Assembly: GCA_013397865.1 (NCBI GenBank)
Contig: VZTI01003366.1
Location: forward strand, 916,513 to 980,512
Direction of reading: 5' to 3'
DNA from: Struthidea cinerea
Lineage: Eukaryota > Chordata > Aves > Passeriformes > Corcoracidae
DNA length: 64,000 bases
Positions 1 through 11,205 of this stretch are shown in pieces. A model generated the notes under the pieces. It did no database searches and was not told the origin of the DNA. It saw only the letters and a program-made list of their open reading frames with translations. How positions within the stretch are numbered: the stretch's first letter is position 1; each line of letters opens with the position of its first letter. Made by a program: the position numbers and the translations under genes.

Positions 1-3000
1 CACGCATTTTATTTGGGAAATTAGTTTCACTTGAGAGATGCAGAATGGAAATTAATTTCCCTAAGAAATGCGAAATCAGAAAAGAGACAGAGGTTTTATT
101 TTTGTGTGATTTTTTTTACTTGGGAAGTAAATTATAAAACACAGAGTGGGAAAAGTTCTGAATAAAGATTGTGACAGGATAAGGCAGTTAAAACCCACTG
201 TCCTGAAGGGCATCAAATATGTGAACCCTGGCCTGACCTCAGCCTTGAATTTAATTCCCCAGCAAAAATCTGAAATAAAATATTCTCAAAGAATTATTTA
301 TTCACGTTCACTGAGATTTAGGTAGCGAAAGATGCAATAATGGATTAGGGCTGTGATTGCCAAGCGCCTTGCTTAGCTACTCCTACTTAGTCACCCAGCT
401 CTCACTGATTTCACTGGGAATTAGGTACCACAGCTCTTTGAGCATCTCAGTGTAGTAGAGCACCTGTGATTATTTTCTGAAATGTGCTTGGTTTAGGGCT
501 GTAATACTAGTAATATTTGGCCTCAGCACCTAAATTTGTGGGAAAAATGTTTCTTCGGCTTTTAGATCTCAGAAGTGCTTTACAGTATCCTGCTCACAGG
601 GTAGGACTGTCCCAGTCTCTGGCTGAGGGGTCAGGCAGCCCAGGAATAGAGGAGGCAAGTGTGGCTGGTCCCCAGTTGTGCCCCTGTGACCCGGAGAGCG
701 GGAGCTCGGTCTGGGACACTGCCACTGTTAGGTGGGGCTGCAGTTCCCCCTGTGTGCGCTGCCTTTCATCAGTGCTCGTGATCTCTGGGAAGGCCTCACT
801 TGGAGATTGTTATCTTAAATAAACTAAGCCAATGCAGGAATGGAAAAAAGGAAGTAACAGATTCATTACTTGTTCTCTTCTTTAGTTTCACATGGGACTT
901 TCCCTTTTGTTTGTAGCATATAAACTGATTTGGACTGGAATATCAAATGAAGGATATTGAAATTTGCTACTTGCTGCAGCATTGGTGATACCAGCAAATA
1001 ACTCAGCCTTCCTGATAAAAGATTGGAATCTTTTTTGCTACTCTTTCAGAAAATGAAAAAATAAATTACATGCAGATAAATATCAAACAATAAACCTGGG
1101 AAAAACAGAAAGCATGCTAAATGAAATAGGTCCAGCAAGTGCAAAAAAAAGCTATAGAAAAATGTCTGCTGGAACAGCGTGAGCTTTTATCCCTTGCCTT
1201 GGGTATCGCATTTGGGTTGGCTCGTGGTTTTAGGCCTGAATGTGAAAGGACACAGAGCTGAGAGGAGCAAAGACAGTTTAATGTACTGACACTCGGCACT
1301 GGCAGCCAAGTGCACAGAAATAGCTTTTGCCTGGATTGGTTATAAGCAGGCTGCAGGGTTTGAAAGTGGGATGCTGTCACAGGCACAGGATGGATTAAGA
1401 ATAAACAGACTTTCTCGAAATTCATCAGTAAGAAAATGAGATTAGAGCTCTGCCAACACCCAGCAGCTTCAGCCGTGGCACTGGACACTGCCTTGCTGGG
1501 GTGAAACACAAGGGAGTGTCAGTGCTAGTTAAAGTTCACTGTTTGTGAGCACAAATTCAAAACTATTTCTTTTTTCTTTCACTGTAGAAGAGTAGTGACT
1601 GACAGGTGTTTTGAAATGCAGAGATGTTGCCTTTAGAAAAACTAAATGCCAGACCTGTTGGCTTAAGGGCTTTGTTCCTGTCCAGTAATTTTTGTTCATA
1701 TCCTAAAGGAGCAATCACTGCTGATAATCTGCCAATGCCTATTTTGTAGACTAGAAAGTAATAGTTTGCTTACTGTTTAACTTAAACCATAAAATTCCTC
1801 TCCTCTGGAGGAGTGGTTAAAGCAGGGCATTGGGAAATCTGTTCCTTACTGTCTGATTGATTTATTTTGTGATGTTGGAAAGGCCTCTTGCATCTCCTGG
1901 CTCTACCTGCAGAATGATTGCAGAGTTTTGGTTTCAGAGATTTGCTAAGAGGATTTGATTCTGGTAAGGAAATCCCATTCTTTCCATAACATAGTTTTAG
2001 AAATGGCCAGTTACAAAAATAATTTGTTTTTAAATATCATCACTCAATGTTGGAAGAAGCATTACTTCCAAAATCTGTCAGGAAAGCTTGTTCTGCTGGT
2101 GCTCCTAGATGAAAAACCAGTTAGAAAATCAAAACAGTAAATTTATGAATTTATGGCAGAGGGGAAAACCTGGGCTAATGAGGTAGGATTGGATCAGAAC
2201 CAAGATAAATGGATTCAGAGATTATCAAGCTTGTTCTTAAGGATTTAGTGCACCAGTTATCCTTGATCACTCGCTTCCAGAGAGGTTTGGTTCAATGCCA
2301 CAGCATCTTCTGGAGTTCTCTGTTTAAAGGCAGGTGATGCTTGCTTTGCAGCCCACCGGGTTGAACTGCCCATGCTGATAGACACAAAAGAGATCTTTAG
2401 CTCCACACAGAAGAGAAGTGTCTGGTCCTGATGTTCTTTGTGGATAAGCCTGGAAGTGAGGAGAGGAAGAGCGATGAGGACTTCCTCTTCTTATCTGGGT
2501 TTCTTGCTCTGGTGAGCCCCTGCTGGCAGGTTAATTGCACACTGAGGTATCTGTCACCATTGACTCACCACCTGCCAGGCAGGAGGAGATGGGGTGGAGT
2601 TTTCTATTCACTAAATGACAGAATTGAGTATAGCCTGTCTTGTCCTCTGTGTGTCACATCTCTGGAAAGCAAGAATAGGCAGCTTCTGTTGCAGATATGA
2701 TTATGTCACAGAGAAGAACCCAGCTTGTCATTGCTGTGTCTATAGTATGGTCGCACTATTGTTTAATGAAGATCTTCTTTCACTCTGAAGAGGAGGGCAC
2801 TAGGGGCAGACATGCTCAATGGGGTGGTTGCTGCCAGAGTGATAAATTATCCCCCAGTGGTGCCTGGGGTCAGATGGGATTTTTTCAGTGGTCTGCTCTT
2901 CCTATTGTTGATTGCTGTGTAATTTTGACATTGCTTATCTGGAGAGTCCCTTTGTTTTTAGCACTGTTGAGGATCAGTAGCCTCACTGGTCATAAAAGGA

Positions 3001-4177
3001 GTCTTTTTCTCATGTACACGTGCCTAGTGCGACCCTGTGTGTGATTTTGAGCTGTTTAGGGGCAAAGTAAGGCATCCCATTACCTTTGATAGGGTTTTAT
3101 CAGGCTGTATTATATGTGACAAGGGAAGGTATTGCTTACAATGTATTTTAATGCTGTTGACCACAGGCCAGGTGGAGTTGAAATCTCACATTTATTTAAG
3201 GTGAAGCAATTCTGTCTAAACGCTGGTGAGCAGAGGTGATGTTCCTCAGTAAACAGGACTTTGAGAGTCTCTGGCACTGCCCTTTGCATCCAGCAGTTGC
3301 CTCTGAAGAGAGAGGAGGAAGCCTTAGCAATCAAATGGTGCTGAACAACAGGTAAAGGAAGTTACATCTCTCTGGAGAGCTGCTGCCCCTTGTGCATTTT
3401 GTTGAGATGAGAGCTGGCTTTCAGTTCTGGCTTGGTTGAATCATATTATTATTTTTTGGTGTACCTGTCTTAACCTGTTCACCTCAGGCCACGAAAGAGT
3501 TTGTGCTAGAAATCCATTCGATTACATACCCAGGGCTCAGTGTTTTGTGTCTGTCGCAGAGATTTGCATTCAGCTCCCAATGCTACGGCAGGTAAAAATC
3601 TTGTTTATAGCAAGCCTGGAAAGAAAAAACTTTTGTGGCAGTAGGGAGCCATCCCCTGGAGTGCTGCACATGTCTGAGGTGATCTGTTTTGCTCTGTCTT
3701 CTGTCTCTTGAGAAATGGGGTGCCTTTAGGACTCTGTATGTATAAAAAAATACCAGACCTCAAGTGGCTCTGGCTGAAGGAGACATAGTGATCTATTGGT
3801 GGATTCATTTCCACCCTTTCCATCTTCCTGACTGGTCTGCTGCTGACTGTCTTTCATGCGTGCTGTTCCCAGAAACACAAGCAGAGGATCAAATAACAAC
3901 ATGTTTTGACTCCAAACTCTGGAATGACTTATCATGTTATCAAAGCTTTTGATTTAATTGAAATTTCACAGATAACCCTAGACCTGCTTTTAAGTGCAGA
4001 CTCAAGAGCCAGTGGGAATTCAATTAACCACCCCCCCCATCACACCATCGCCTCTTTTAATGCTTGCATCTTGTTTGGGAGTTTTATGGAAGGGATTTGC
4101 TACTGCTTATCTCCAGCTAGAGCTGTGTATCTGCGTTCAAAGATACCCTTTGTCTTTGGGCCTCTTTCTTTTTCCAG
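1..4177. other. Noncoding DNA, no gene recognised
   Basis: Intergenic or intronic sequence of mixed composition. Open frames reach about 130 codons (1117-1509, minus strand), but they overlap frames on the other strand, are rich in Cys, Ser, Leu and Trp, and have no recognisable domain, so I treat them as chance. A run of eight C lies at 4031-4038. A splice-like pair at about 1938 (TTTCAG) and 1964 (GTAAGG) encloses only 26 bases and is not supported further. Confidence 0.6.
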
Positions 4178-4242
4178 TTTTGCCAGAGTTTGATTGGAAT
4201 GACCCTGCTGACACTAATGGACTATTTGAGATTGACGGTGAT
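4178..4242 (+). other. Candidate internal exon, 65 nt, unidentified
   Basis: A pyrimidine-rich tract ends in TTTTTCCAG at 4177, and a donor-like GTAAGG begins at 4243. Between them one frame is open, giving LPEFDWNDPADTNG followed by LFEIDGD, an acidic and well-mixed peptide that reads more like protein than most frames here. The exon would start with two bases of a split codon and end on a codon boundary. I do not recognise the protein. No flanking exon was found in compatible phase, and the frame continues through the donor to 4317. Signals of this quality occur by chance in sequence this long, so this is a lead only. Confidence 0.15.
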
Positions 4243-7200
4243 GTAAGGATTGCAGAATTTGCTGTGTTGAAAGTAGAATTCTTTCCTTGTTTCCTTGTTT
4301 CCTTGTTGACATCTTAAAACAATTGGCCTAAGCTCAGGGAGATGTTCATTTAAACAGACCTTGGATATATAGTGAATAGAGGATTGACTGTGGCTTTGCA
4401 ATACTTTAGTATAATCTAATAAATGCTGGTTATTTGCTGGATTCTTGCAAGCTGTATTTGCTTCCCAGCTCCAAGGACTTTTACTAGCCACTCCAGTAAT
4501 GCTGACTGCAGTGCACTGTGGTGAACCTCAGAACACTGTATATGTCTGATTACATTTGCTTTCAATTACAGTCTTGTGGGTTTGAAAAATCAGAGCAGTT
4601 CAGGCTCATTTGGGAACCACCACAAAAAATCACCAGTAACCTGAGATAGCTAGTGCTTGAAAATATAAAAGAAGAAGAAAACGTTGAATGTTTGGGACCA
4701 AAAAACATCTATTTTGCTTTATGAGAAGTCAACCATGGCAACAACTGTAGGGTTAGGACAGCTGGGGCACCATATCTAAAAGATAAACCTTTTCCTTTCC
4801 TGTCCAAGCATGCCATGAATGAAGTGTGAGTGACTCATGCCAGAGACAGTGTTCAACAGAGGCTCAAAGCTGTCCTGGTGCACTAGTGAATTAGCAATGC
4901 TGCTGTCTTTGCTGCTCCCCATTGGATAGATTGCTGGTCCTTTTCCTAGTGATTTGAACCTCAGCAACATCATCCTCTCTTGCTAGGGAAGCTGCATAGT
5001 CCTTGAGGATGCATAATTAATCTTATTTCAGAACGCACTATTTTGTGGAGATGTGGATTATCCTCTAAATCTGAGTAAAAGAGGAGCTTTCTTTTCATTA
5101 AAACATTTAACCAAAAATGAATCTGTCAGTTCCTGTTGAAATGTGGTCCCAAATCCCTGAAACCAAATAGTTTTCATCGACCCTACTGAGCAGCAGGATG
5201 GCTGTGGAGTGAACAAACATGTACAGACATCTGGCAGACGGCTTTGCAGGTGACCCCTTCTGCAGTGGTGCCCAGGTCTCTGTGTGCCGCGTGGTTGGGA
5301 CCTGATCTGCCTCTGGCAGTCCTGTGATGTGTCTGGTCCTGCCTACGTAATCCCTCAACTCTTCCAGCAGGCAGCTCTGGGAGAGCATCAGCCACGTAGA
5401 TGATCCCTTTTTCCTGTGCCAGCATCTGGCAAGTGGAAAAAGGACTCATGAATGCATCAGAGTGTAAGCCCTGGTGCAACCCTTGGTTAGGGCATTGAGA
5501 ATATTTGGGAAATAAAAGAGGAGCAGGAAGGGTTTTGCTGTGAAAAAGCCCAGCCACAGCACCGTGACACTGGCAGTGGTGCCGTGAATTTTCACCCCAA
5601 GTGAGGACAATTAGTTCAGCTATTCAGAACACAGGAGCAGAAGGTGGGGTGTAAGGCTGTCATCAACCCGTGAAAGTAAGGGCAAATGCAAACAAGGTGT
5701 GCAGACTGAGTAGTAACTGGGGCAGCTTTTACTCTTGTAGTGGGAACCAGTGCATCTTGCCAGTGCTCTACATTTCTTCCTACAAGATGGGACGTTTTAG
5801 CAACAGCTCCTAAATTTGGGTAGCATATGGGTAAGAAAACTGAGCACTTTCTGTAGTCCCAGTGGCAAGGTTCTTCAGCTCGCACACAACCTCTGCAGTC
5901 CCTGCAGCTGGTGACCTGGATGCTGAGGCATCTTGCTGGGTCTGGCTTATTTCCTTCACCTCCACACATATCTCTGTAGTGAAGCTAACGGCCAGGGTAC
6001 TACAGAAACGCTGCAAACAGCTGTAAACTCTTGCAGCAGAGGTCAGTGGAAAGCTCTCTTATTGTTTGTCTCCTCTCAATGCACAAAGCAGGGCTCTGTG
6101 GGACGTGCACTTAAGGGCGTCAGTAATGCTCCTGATGCATCAGTGTCATCCCCTGGGGGAGGAGGAGCCCCCGTGGCAGAGCTGCACAGGCCATCCCAGC
6201 TAATGAGATGCTTTTCTTGCCAGCCCTGATAAATAAGCTTCTGTTAATGTTCATTGTTATCGGGCTCATGCTCATCTGAGTGTTCAGGGAGGGGATTGTG
6301 TTACAGATGCTTGGCTGAGGGAGGGCAGGGTGACCTGTGCTAGCCAGTGAGAGAGCTCCAGAGGTGAGCTGGGGTTTTAGTAAGAGGCAGCCATTCAGCA
6401 GATGAGCAGAAAGCCTTGAATCCCTTCAATAAAGTAGTATGTTGGACTGAGTAGTTGCAAGAAGTAGGAGTTCTGGGGAGAACGAAGATAAAAGGAGGCT
6501 TTCAGGCAGGAGAGAGGATTACTGCTTTTTCCAGATGTAGTATTTGCATTTGGAGAAGGAGAACAGCCAAAAGGCCAGCCTGATGAAGGATGCTTTGTGG
6601 TGCTTCCAGCCTGTGAAAAAAGGCGGTTCTTTGAAAGTTATGTGCTTTTGGATTGTTAGGCAAGGGATGAAATAGGCATCATAAGAGCAGTCCCTTTTCC
6701 CCCTCTTCTTATGGAAGGCCGGTCTCCAGTGATTTATATAATTAGTACTTTCTTTCTTCCTTCTTTGTCTGCTTTCTCTTAAAGCTTTTTTTTTTTTTAA
6801 ATACAGTCTTGGCTCAATCATTCAGCATCCTCATAAATCAGAAAATTTTGTCCTTGCAGATTCCTGACAAGTAGTTTATATTTAATTTTTTTGTGGACAG
6901 GCATATAAACTACTGATCCCTGGTTTATTGCCCAATACATCCTGATGCCTGGCAGGATAAGCGGTGTTTGAGGGAAGATTGAATTAATATCAGCAAACAG
7001 AGAATTTTGGGCTTTAACAAACACATGTTGCTTTCTGACATGATTTTGTCTATCCTAATATATGCTCAGAAAATCTCCAGTCTTATCTCCACTTCAGATT
7101 CATTCAGTTCAGATATACTCGCATGCCATGGAACTGTGTAAGTAGAATATGTGACAATCAGTTTAAGGGAGCGCTTACCCAAAATAGACAAAAATAAACC

Positions 7201-7897
7201 CATTTAACAGCTTGTGGCTCTAGTGGTCCTTTGCAAGTTTCCTGAAAAAGTTTTGCCAGTCATGTCTGTTTCTTCTTTTAAGGCTTTATTTTCAAAACAT
7301 CAAAGTAAATTCCTGATTTTGAATGAAGTAGGACACAGCCCAACAGAGACACATGTCAAAAACATTTCACCTCAAGAGTAAAGCACCTAGATAACATTAA
7401 ACTCGCTGTCAGCCTCGTCCTGAGAGCAGCCTCCTCTTGCCCCAAACATTTATGCACGTGGGTAGTTTTCTACACAGTAACTGCATTGAATTCAACGGGA
7501 GCACACGTGCACCCAGAGTTATTTGTGTGCGTATGCATGTGTATGTTTGTTTGATGGGAATGAAAAATTCTGGAGAGGGCTGGGATACAAAGGAGGTTCA
7601 TTCATCAGTGACCCCCTCTGCAAATCATGTTGGTTCTTCTTTCTTGCCTGGAGATGGGCAGTTGTGGAGTATGTGCGCACACGGGCTTTGGGGCCAACAC
7701 AACAGCTTTAACTGGAATAAGTCACCAGCTTTCAAGGGATGAGGGTAGGTAACATCTACTCTCAGAGACTCCTAAACACAGATACCACAAAGCAGCAGAA
7801 AGGCTTAACTGGCCTGATCATTTAGAGGTTTGATATAGCAAATAATTTGTGTGTGCCCTGGATGCTCTTTTTTTGCATTTATTTTTACCACCTTTTC

Positions 7898-7900
<3 letters not shown>
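4243..7900. other. Noncoding DNA with short low-complexity tracts
   Basis: No gene recognised. Three tandem copies of a CCTTGTTT-type 8-mer lie at about 4282-4308, and a run of about 13 T lies at 6786-6798. A splice-like interval on the minus strand (about 7175-7240) has an acceptor-like tract and a GTAAGC donor around a short open frame, but nothing links it to other exons. Confidence 0.55.

Positions 7901-7935
<35 letters not shown>
7901..7935 (+). repeat. (A)35 homopolymer run
   Basis: Thirty-five consecutive A residues. There is no AATAAA-type signal just upstream, no recognisable retrocopy body and no obvious target-site duplication. It therefore reads as a simple repeat rather than the tail of a processed pseudogene. 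It creates an artificial poly-lysine frame. Confidence 0.9.
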
Positions 7936-7938
<3 letters not shown>

Positions 7939-10900
7939 ACAAAACTAAAAAGGGCATGAAAGCAATTAGGTATGTATCTTCATGTGTATCTTTGAGGGGA
8001 CCTTTTAATTGTGTAGCTGTGAAATCAATGAAGCATCAATGCAGTCTCCCTAAGGGAATGCAGCCACTCTGAGAGAGAGCAATAAGCACAAGGCTGCGTA
8101 GAGCACCTTTGTTCGGTGTAGTTGCTGTAAAATCCTGTTAGACACCATTTTCACTGTGGTCTGTTCACTTCAGCCAGTGCTTGCTCCATGATCAGAGGGA
8201 ATTCATCCATCAAAGAGGGCTTGGCAAGTCTCATTCTGGTATAAGGGACTAGGTCACTGTAAGGTGTCTAGTGTGTGTTGTAGGCAATTTGCTTATTGTC
8301 TCCTATTCTACATATGTACCTAAATCTTTTACAGGACATTTTTACATTGTGCTTTTTCTTATCTCTTGCTTTCTTTTTGCTTTCTTACCTGATTGCTTTA
8401 TCCCTGAGTGTATCAGCTTCTCTGCCTCATGCTGGCATATCTTTTCTTGTGTCATTTTCAGCTGTCTCTGTTGGGCTTTTTTTTCATCATCCTTACATCC
8501 CTTGGATATTGTTTTCTTCCTTCTCAATATGTTCTGTGCTGTTTCCCCCAGCATGGCTCCACTTATTTCTATTTGTCCCACTGCTACTCTGTTCATTGGT
8601 TTTATTTGCTCTCTGATGTATTCCTTCTATCACGTTCTCCCTTCCCGATTTCTTTTCATCCCCAATACCACATAAGAGATAACAGAGGGATGACAGAAGG
8701 TACACAAGTTGCCTCATTGCTGGATTAGCTGTTTGCATAGAGTACAGCCAGGATGAGCCAGTCTGGGGCTGGAACACAAACTGGGAGCAAACCCTGTGCC
8801 ACCCTCAGCTGTGTCAGTGGCCCTTAACTAACCCTCAGCAATATGGGGAAGCCTGCTCTTTTGCCTTGCTAAAGGCAACTCTTAAGGAGAAAAGGAGAAG
8901 CAATGGAAACCTAACTCGGCAGAAATAAAATCACCAAGGTTTTTTGCTTTTTTGTAACCTGTAATTTTTGTAGAAGTTGTCTCTGTGATCTGCCAAACAG
9001 AAATTCATCATCACCAGCCTGGAGTTCCTGGGTAATTAATCTTCTATGGTGGATAAGGCAGGCTGGGTTCTCAGTCTGCAGGCGTGGAGAGCTGTGAGCT
9101 AACCTGCAGCACTGCTGAACCTTTTCTCTCTCCCCTACTTCTCCATTTTCCCATGACCTTAGGGAAAAAAAAAAGAAATCCCCACTTCATAGCTCTTTTT
9201 TTTTTTCTAAATCACACTTTATGGAACACAGGTTTAATACTGTATGGTGCGTGTTTAATGATGTCCATATGGGTTTGTGGGTACAGGAATTAAATACATA
9301 ACGGTTCACGATGACATAACACGGAAATGCAACTCCCGCAGTGCTGGTGTGTAGGCTGTAAAGGGTTATTAATAAAAATGAAGGTTTTAAATAGAAAACA
9401 AGCTTAGCAGCACCGTTTTGGCCTCAGGCCCATCTCTGAGTGATGGAAAAAAAAGAGGCTGGAATATATGGTCTTTCCTCAATACATGAAAATAAATACA
9501 TTTTACCACCATCCCCTGCTAAACATTTCAGAGAGAAAGCTGCAGGCCTGATGCATGGCATCTCTCTTCAATCAGAGCCTGAGCTCAGGGAGGTCTGGAG
9601 GGGATATTTCAGCAGGGTGCAGAACACATCAAACAAATACTAAGGGGGAGATTGATGCCTTAGATTATTAAAACGGGGTAAGGCCACAATGTTTTGATTG
9701 GCAAAACCTTTCAACAGTTGGACATTAGTATTTCAGAAGAGCAAACCATTCTGTTTGTGGGTGAGCCAGGAAAATAACAACTCCCACAGTTTGGGAGAAT
9801 GACCTCAAGGAAATCCCATCCTGTCTTGTAACTAGAGTTGTTGGATCAGTAAGCCAAGGAAATTGCATAATATGCCTATTAATATTATAGACAAAGAAAA
9901 GCAAGTTTACTTTTCTATGCTCAGCCTTGTTCCCTCTGTAGTTGCCCCAACATTTTAAGTGTTCAGAATAAATGAGACAGCAGTGGATGATGTGCTGAGC
10001 ATCTCCCTCTGAATGCTGTGTCTGAGATATCTCTCGCTGATTTACCACTGATTGTTAGTGACAGGAACTGTATGGGCAGCACCAGCACCAACTGAATGTG
10101 TCCTTCTGTCTTTACCAATGTTTTTGCAGCAGTTTTAGCTGGTCCCAGAGCAAAACACAAAGATTTAACTGCGCACAAACTAACTCTAGGGTCTGTGGCT
10201 TGGGATTTTCCACCTTGTGGACATCTCTAAATTACCTTCAGGTTGTAGACCAGGATGAGATCAATGCTTCACAGCTGTTGCACAAGGGTCAAGACATGCC
10301 AGAACCAAAAGTGATCCTGCCCTGGTTTCCGTGTTGTGAAATCCCTGTACCCACAGCTGTGTCCCCTTGCTCAGTCTGCTCACATCCTTCAGCTCCAGCC
10401 CCACGCTCACCTCAGCCCATCCTCGCAGCCCTGAATTCCAGCAGACAGCTTTCCCCAGCAGATGGCCATGGAGGATGCAGAAGGAATGCAGGAGGAATAA
10501 GACTTTCTTGCTTAATCTCATGCTGTCTGGGGCAAATTCCCACTCTCTGCCAGTTTCTTGGTGCCTCCAACTGTTGTTCATTGTGAGGCACAGATGTTGT
10601 TAGCTCAGTGGCTTCTGTCCAACCACCAGATACTTCAGCTGAAGAGAACTCAGCCCATTATGTAGAATTGGAATTCAGGCTGAACAGATGGCATCACTTT
10701 TTTTCCCACCTGACCGTAGCCGGGACAGTGAACAGAAATGTGGGAACGTGGCACAAAATACTCTCCCTATGCACCAAGTCCTGTGCTGCTCTGTTGACCC
10801 TTCAACCTCCTGGCTTGAAACCAAGATCCTCCTCTAAAAATTGGTTAGAAAAACTACTCACTGCTCGTGTTCTGCCAGAAGAGATTGCTGGGCTCTGTCA

Positions 10901-11146
10901 CCCAGGGCATGCTTCCACCCGCTTGCTGCTGTACTCTGGGTCATCTCAGGCACAGCTAAAGCTTCTGGAAAATGGCATTAAGTCTATTTTTCCAAATTTC
11001 TTTATGTTGACAGATGTCAGTTGTTTGTCTTCTGAAACTAGTCTTTTCAAAAATAGGTATTATGTCCCTTTAAATAGCACAAACCACATGGGAATGGATT
11101 ATTTTTGTCCCTAGCTGTCTATAATCTATCTTATTTCTTTTTTTAG
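7936..11146. other. Noncoding DNA, no gene recognised
   Basis: A strongly pyrimidine-rich stretch at about 8340-8640 produces long hydrophobic frames on the plus strand and Lys/Gln/Glu-rich ones on the minus strand, a typical result of base bias. Runs of about ten A or T occur near 9165-9210. Nothing else is recognised. Confidence 0.55.
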
Positions 11147-11205
11147 TGAAACCAAAATCTTCCCAGGGATTGTTCCTAATAATAATACTGCAAAAAAACC
11201 ATCAT
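11147..11205 (+). other. Candidate internal exon, 59 nt, unidentified
   Basis: An acceptor-like tract (TTATTTCTTTTTTTAG, ending 11146) and a strong donor-like GTAAGT (starting 11206) bracket 59 bases. One frame is open and gives ETKIFPGIVPNNNTAKKPS, a plausible hydrophilic protein segment. The frame stays open past the donor to about 11392, so it does not need splicing. The exon would begin with one base and end with one base of split codons, which is incompatible in phase with the candidates at 4178 and 42971. Product unknown. Confidence 0.15.

Noticed and set aside
7175..7240. Minus-strand exon-like interval bounded by CTGAAAAAG and CTTAC on the plus strand
   Set aside because: Short open intervals between splice-like signals are common by chance; no neighbouring exon or recognisable peptide supports it.
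7901..7935. A run as the poly(A) tail of a processed pseudogene
   Set aside because: No upstream polyadenylation signal, no recognisable gene body and no target-site duplication were seen.
7851..8072. Frame with a poly-lysine stretch
   Set aside because: The lysines come from the 35-base A run.
8271..8728. Overlapping hydrophobic plus-strand frames suggestive of membrane proteins
   Set aside because: All three plus-strand frames look hydrophobic because the stretch is T/C-rich. This is base bias, not a gene.
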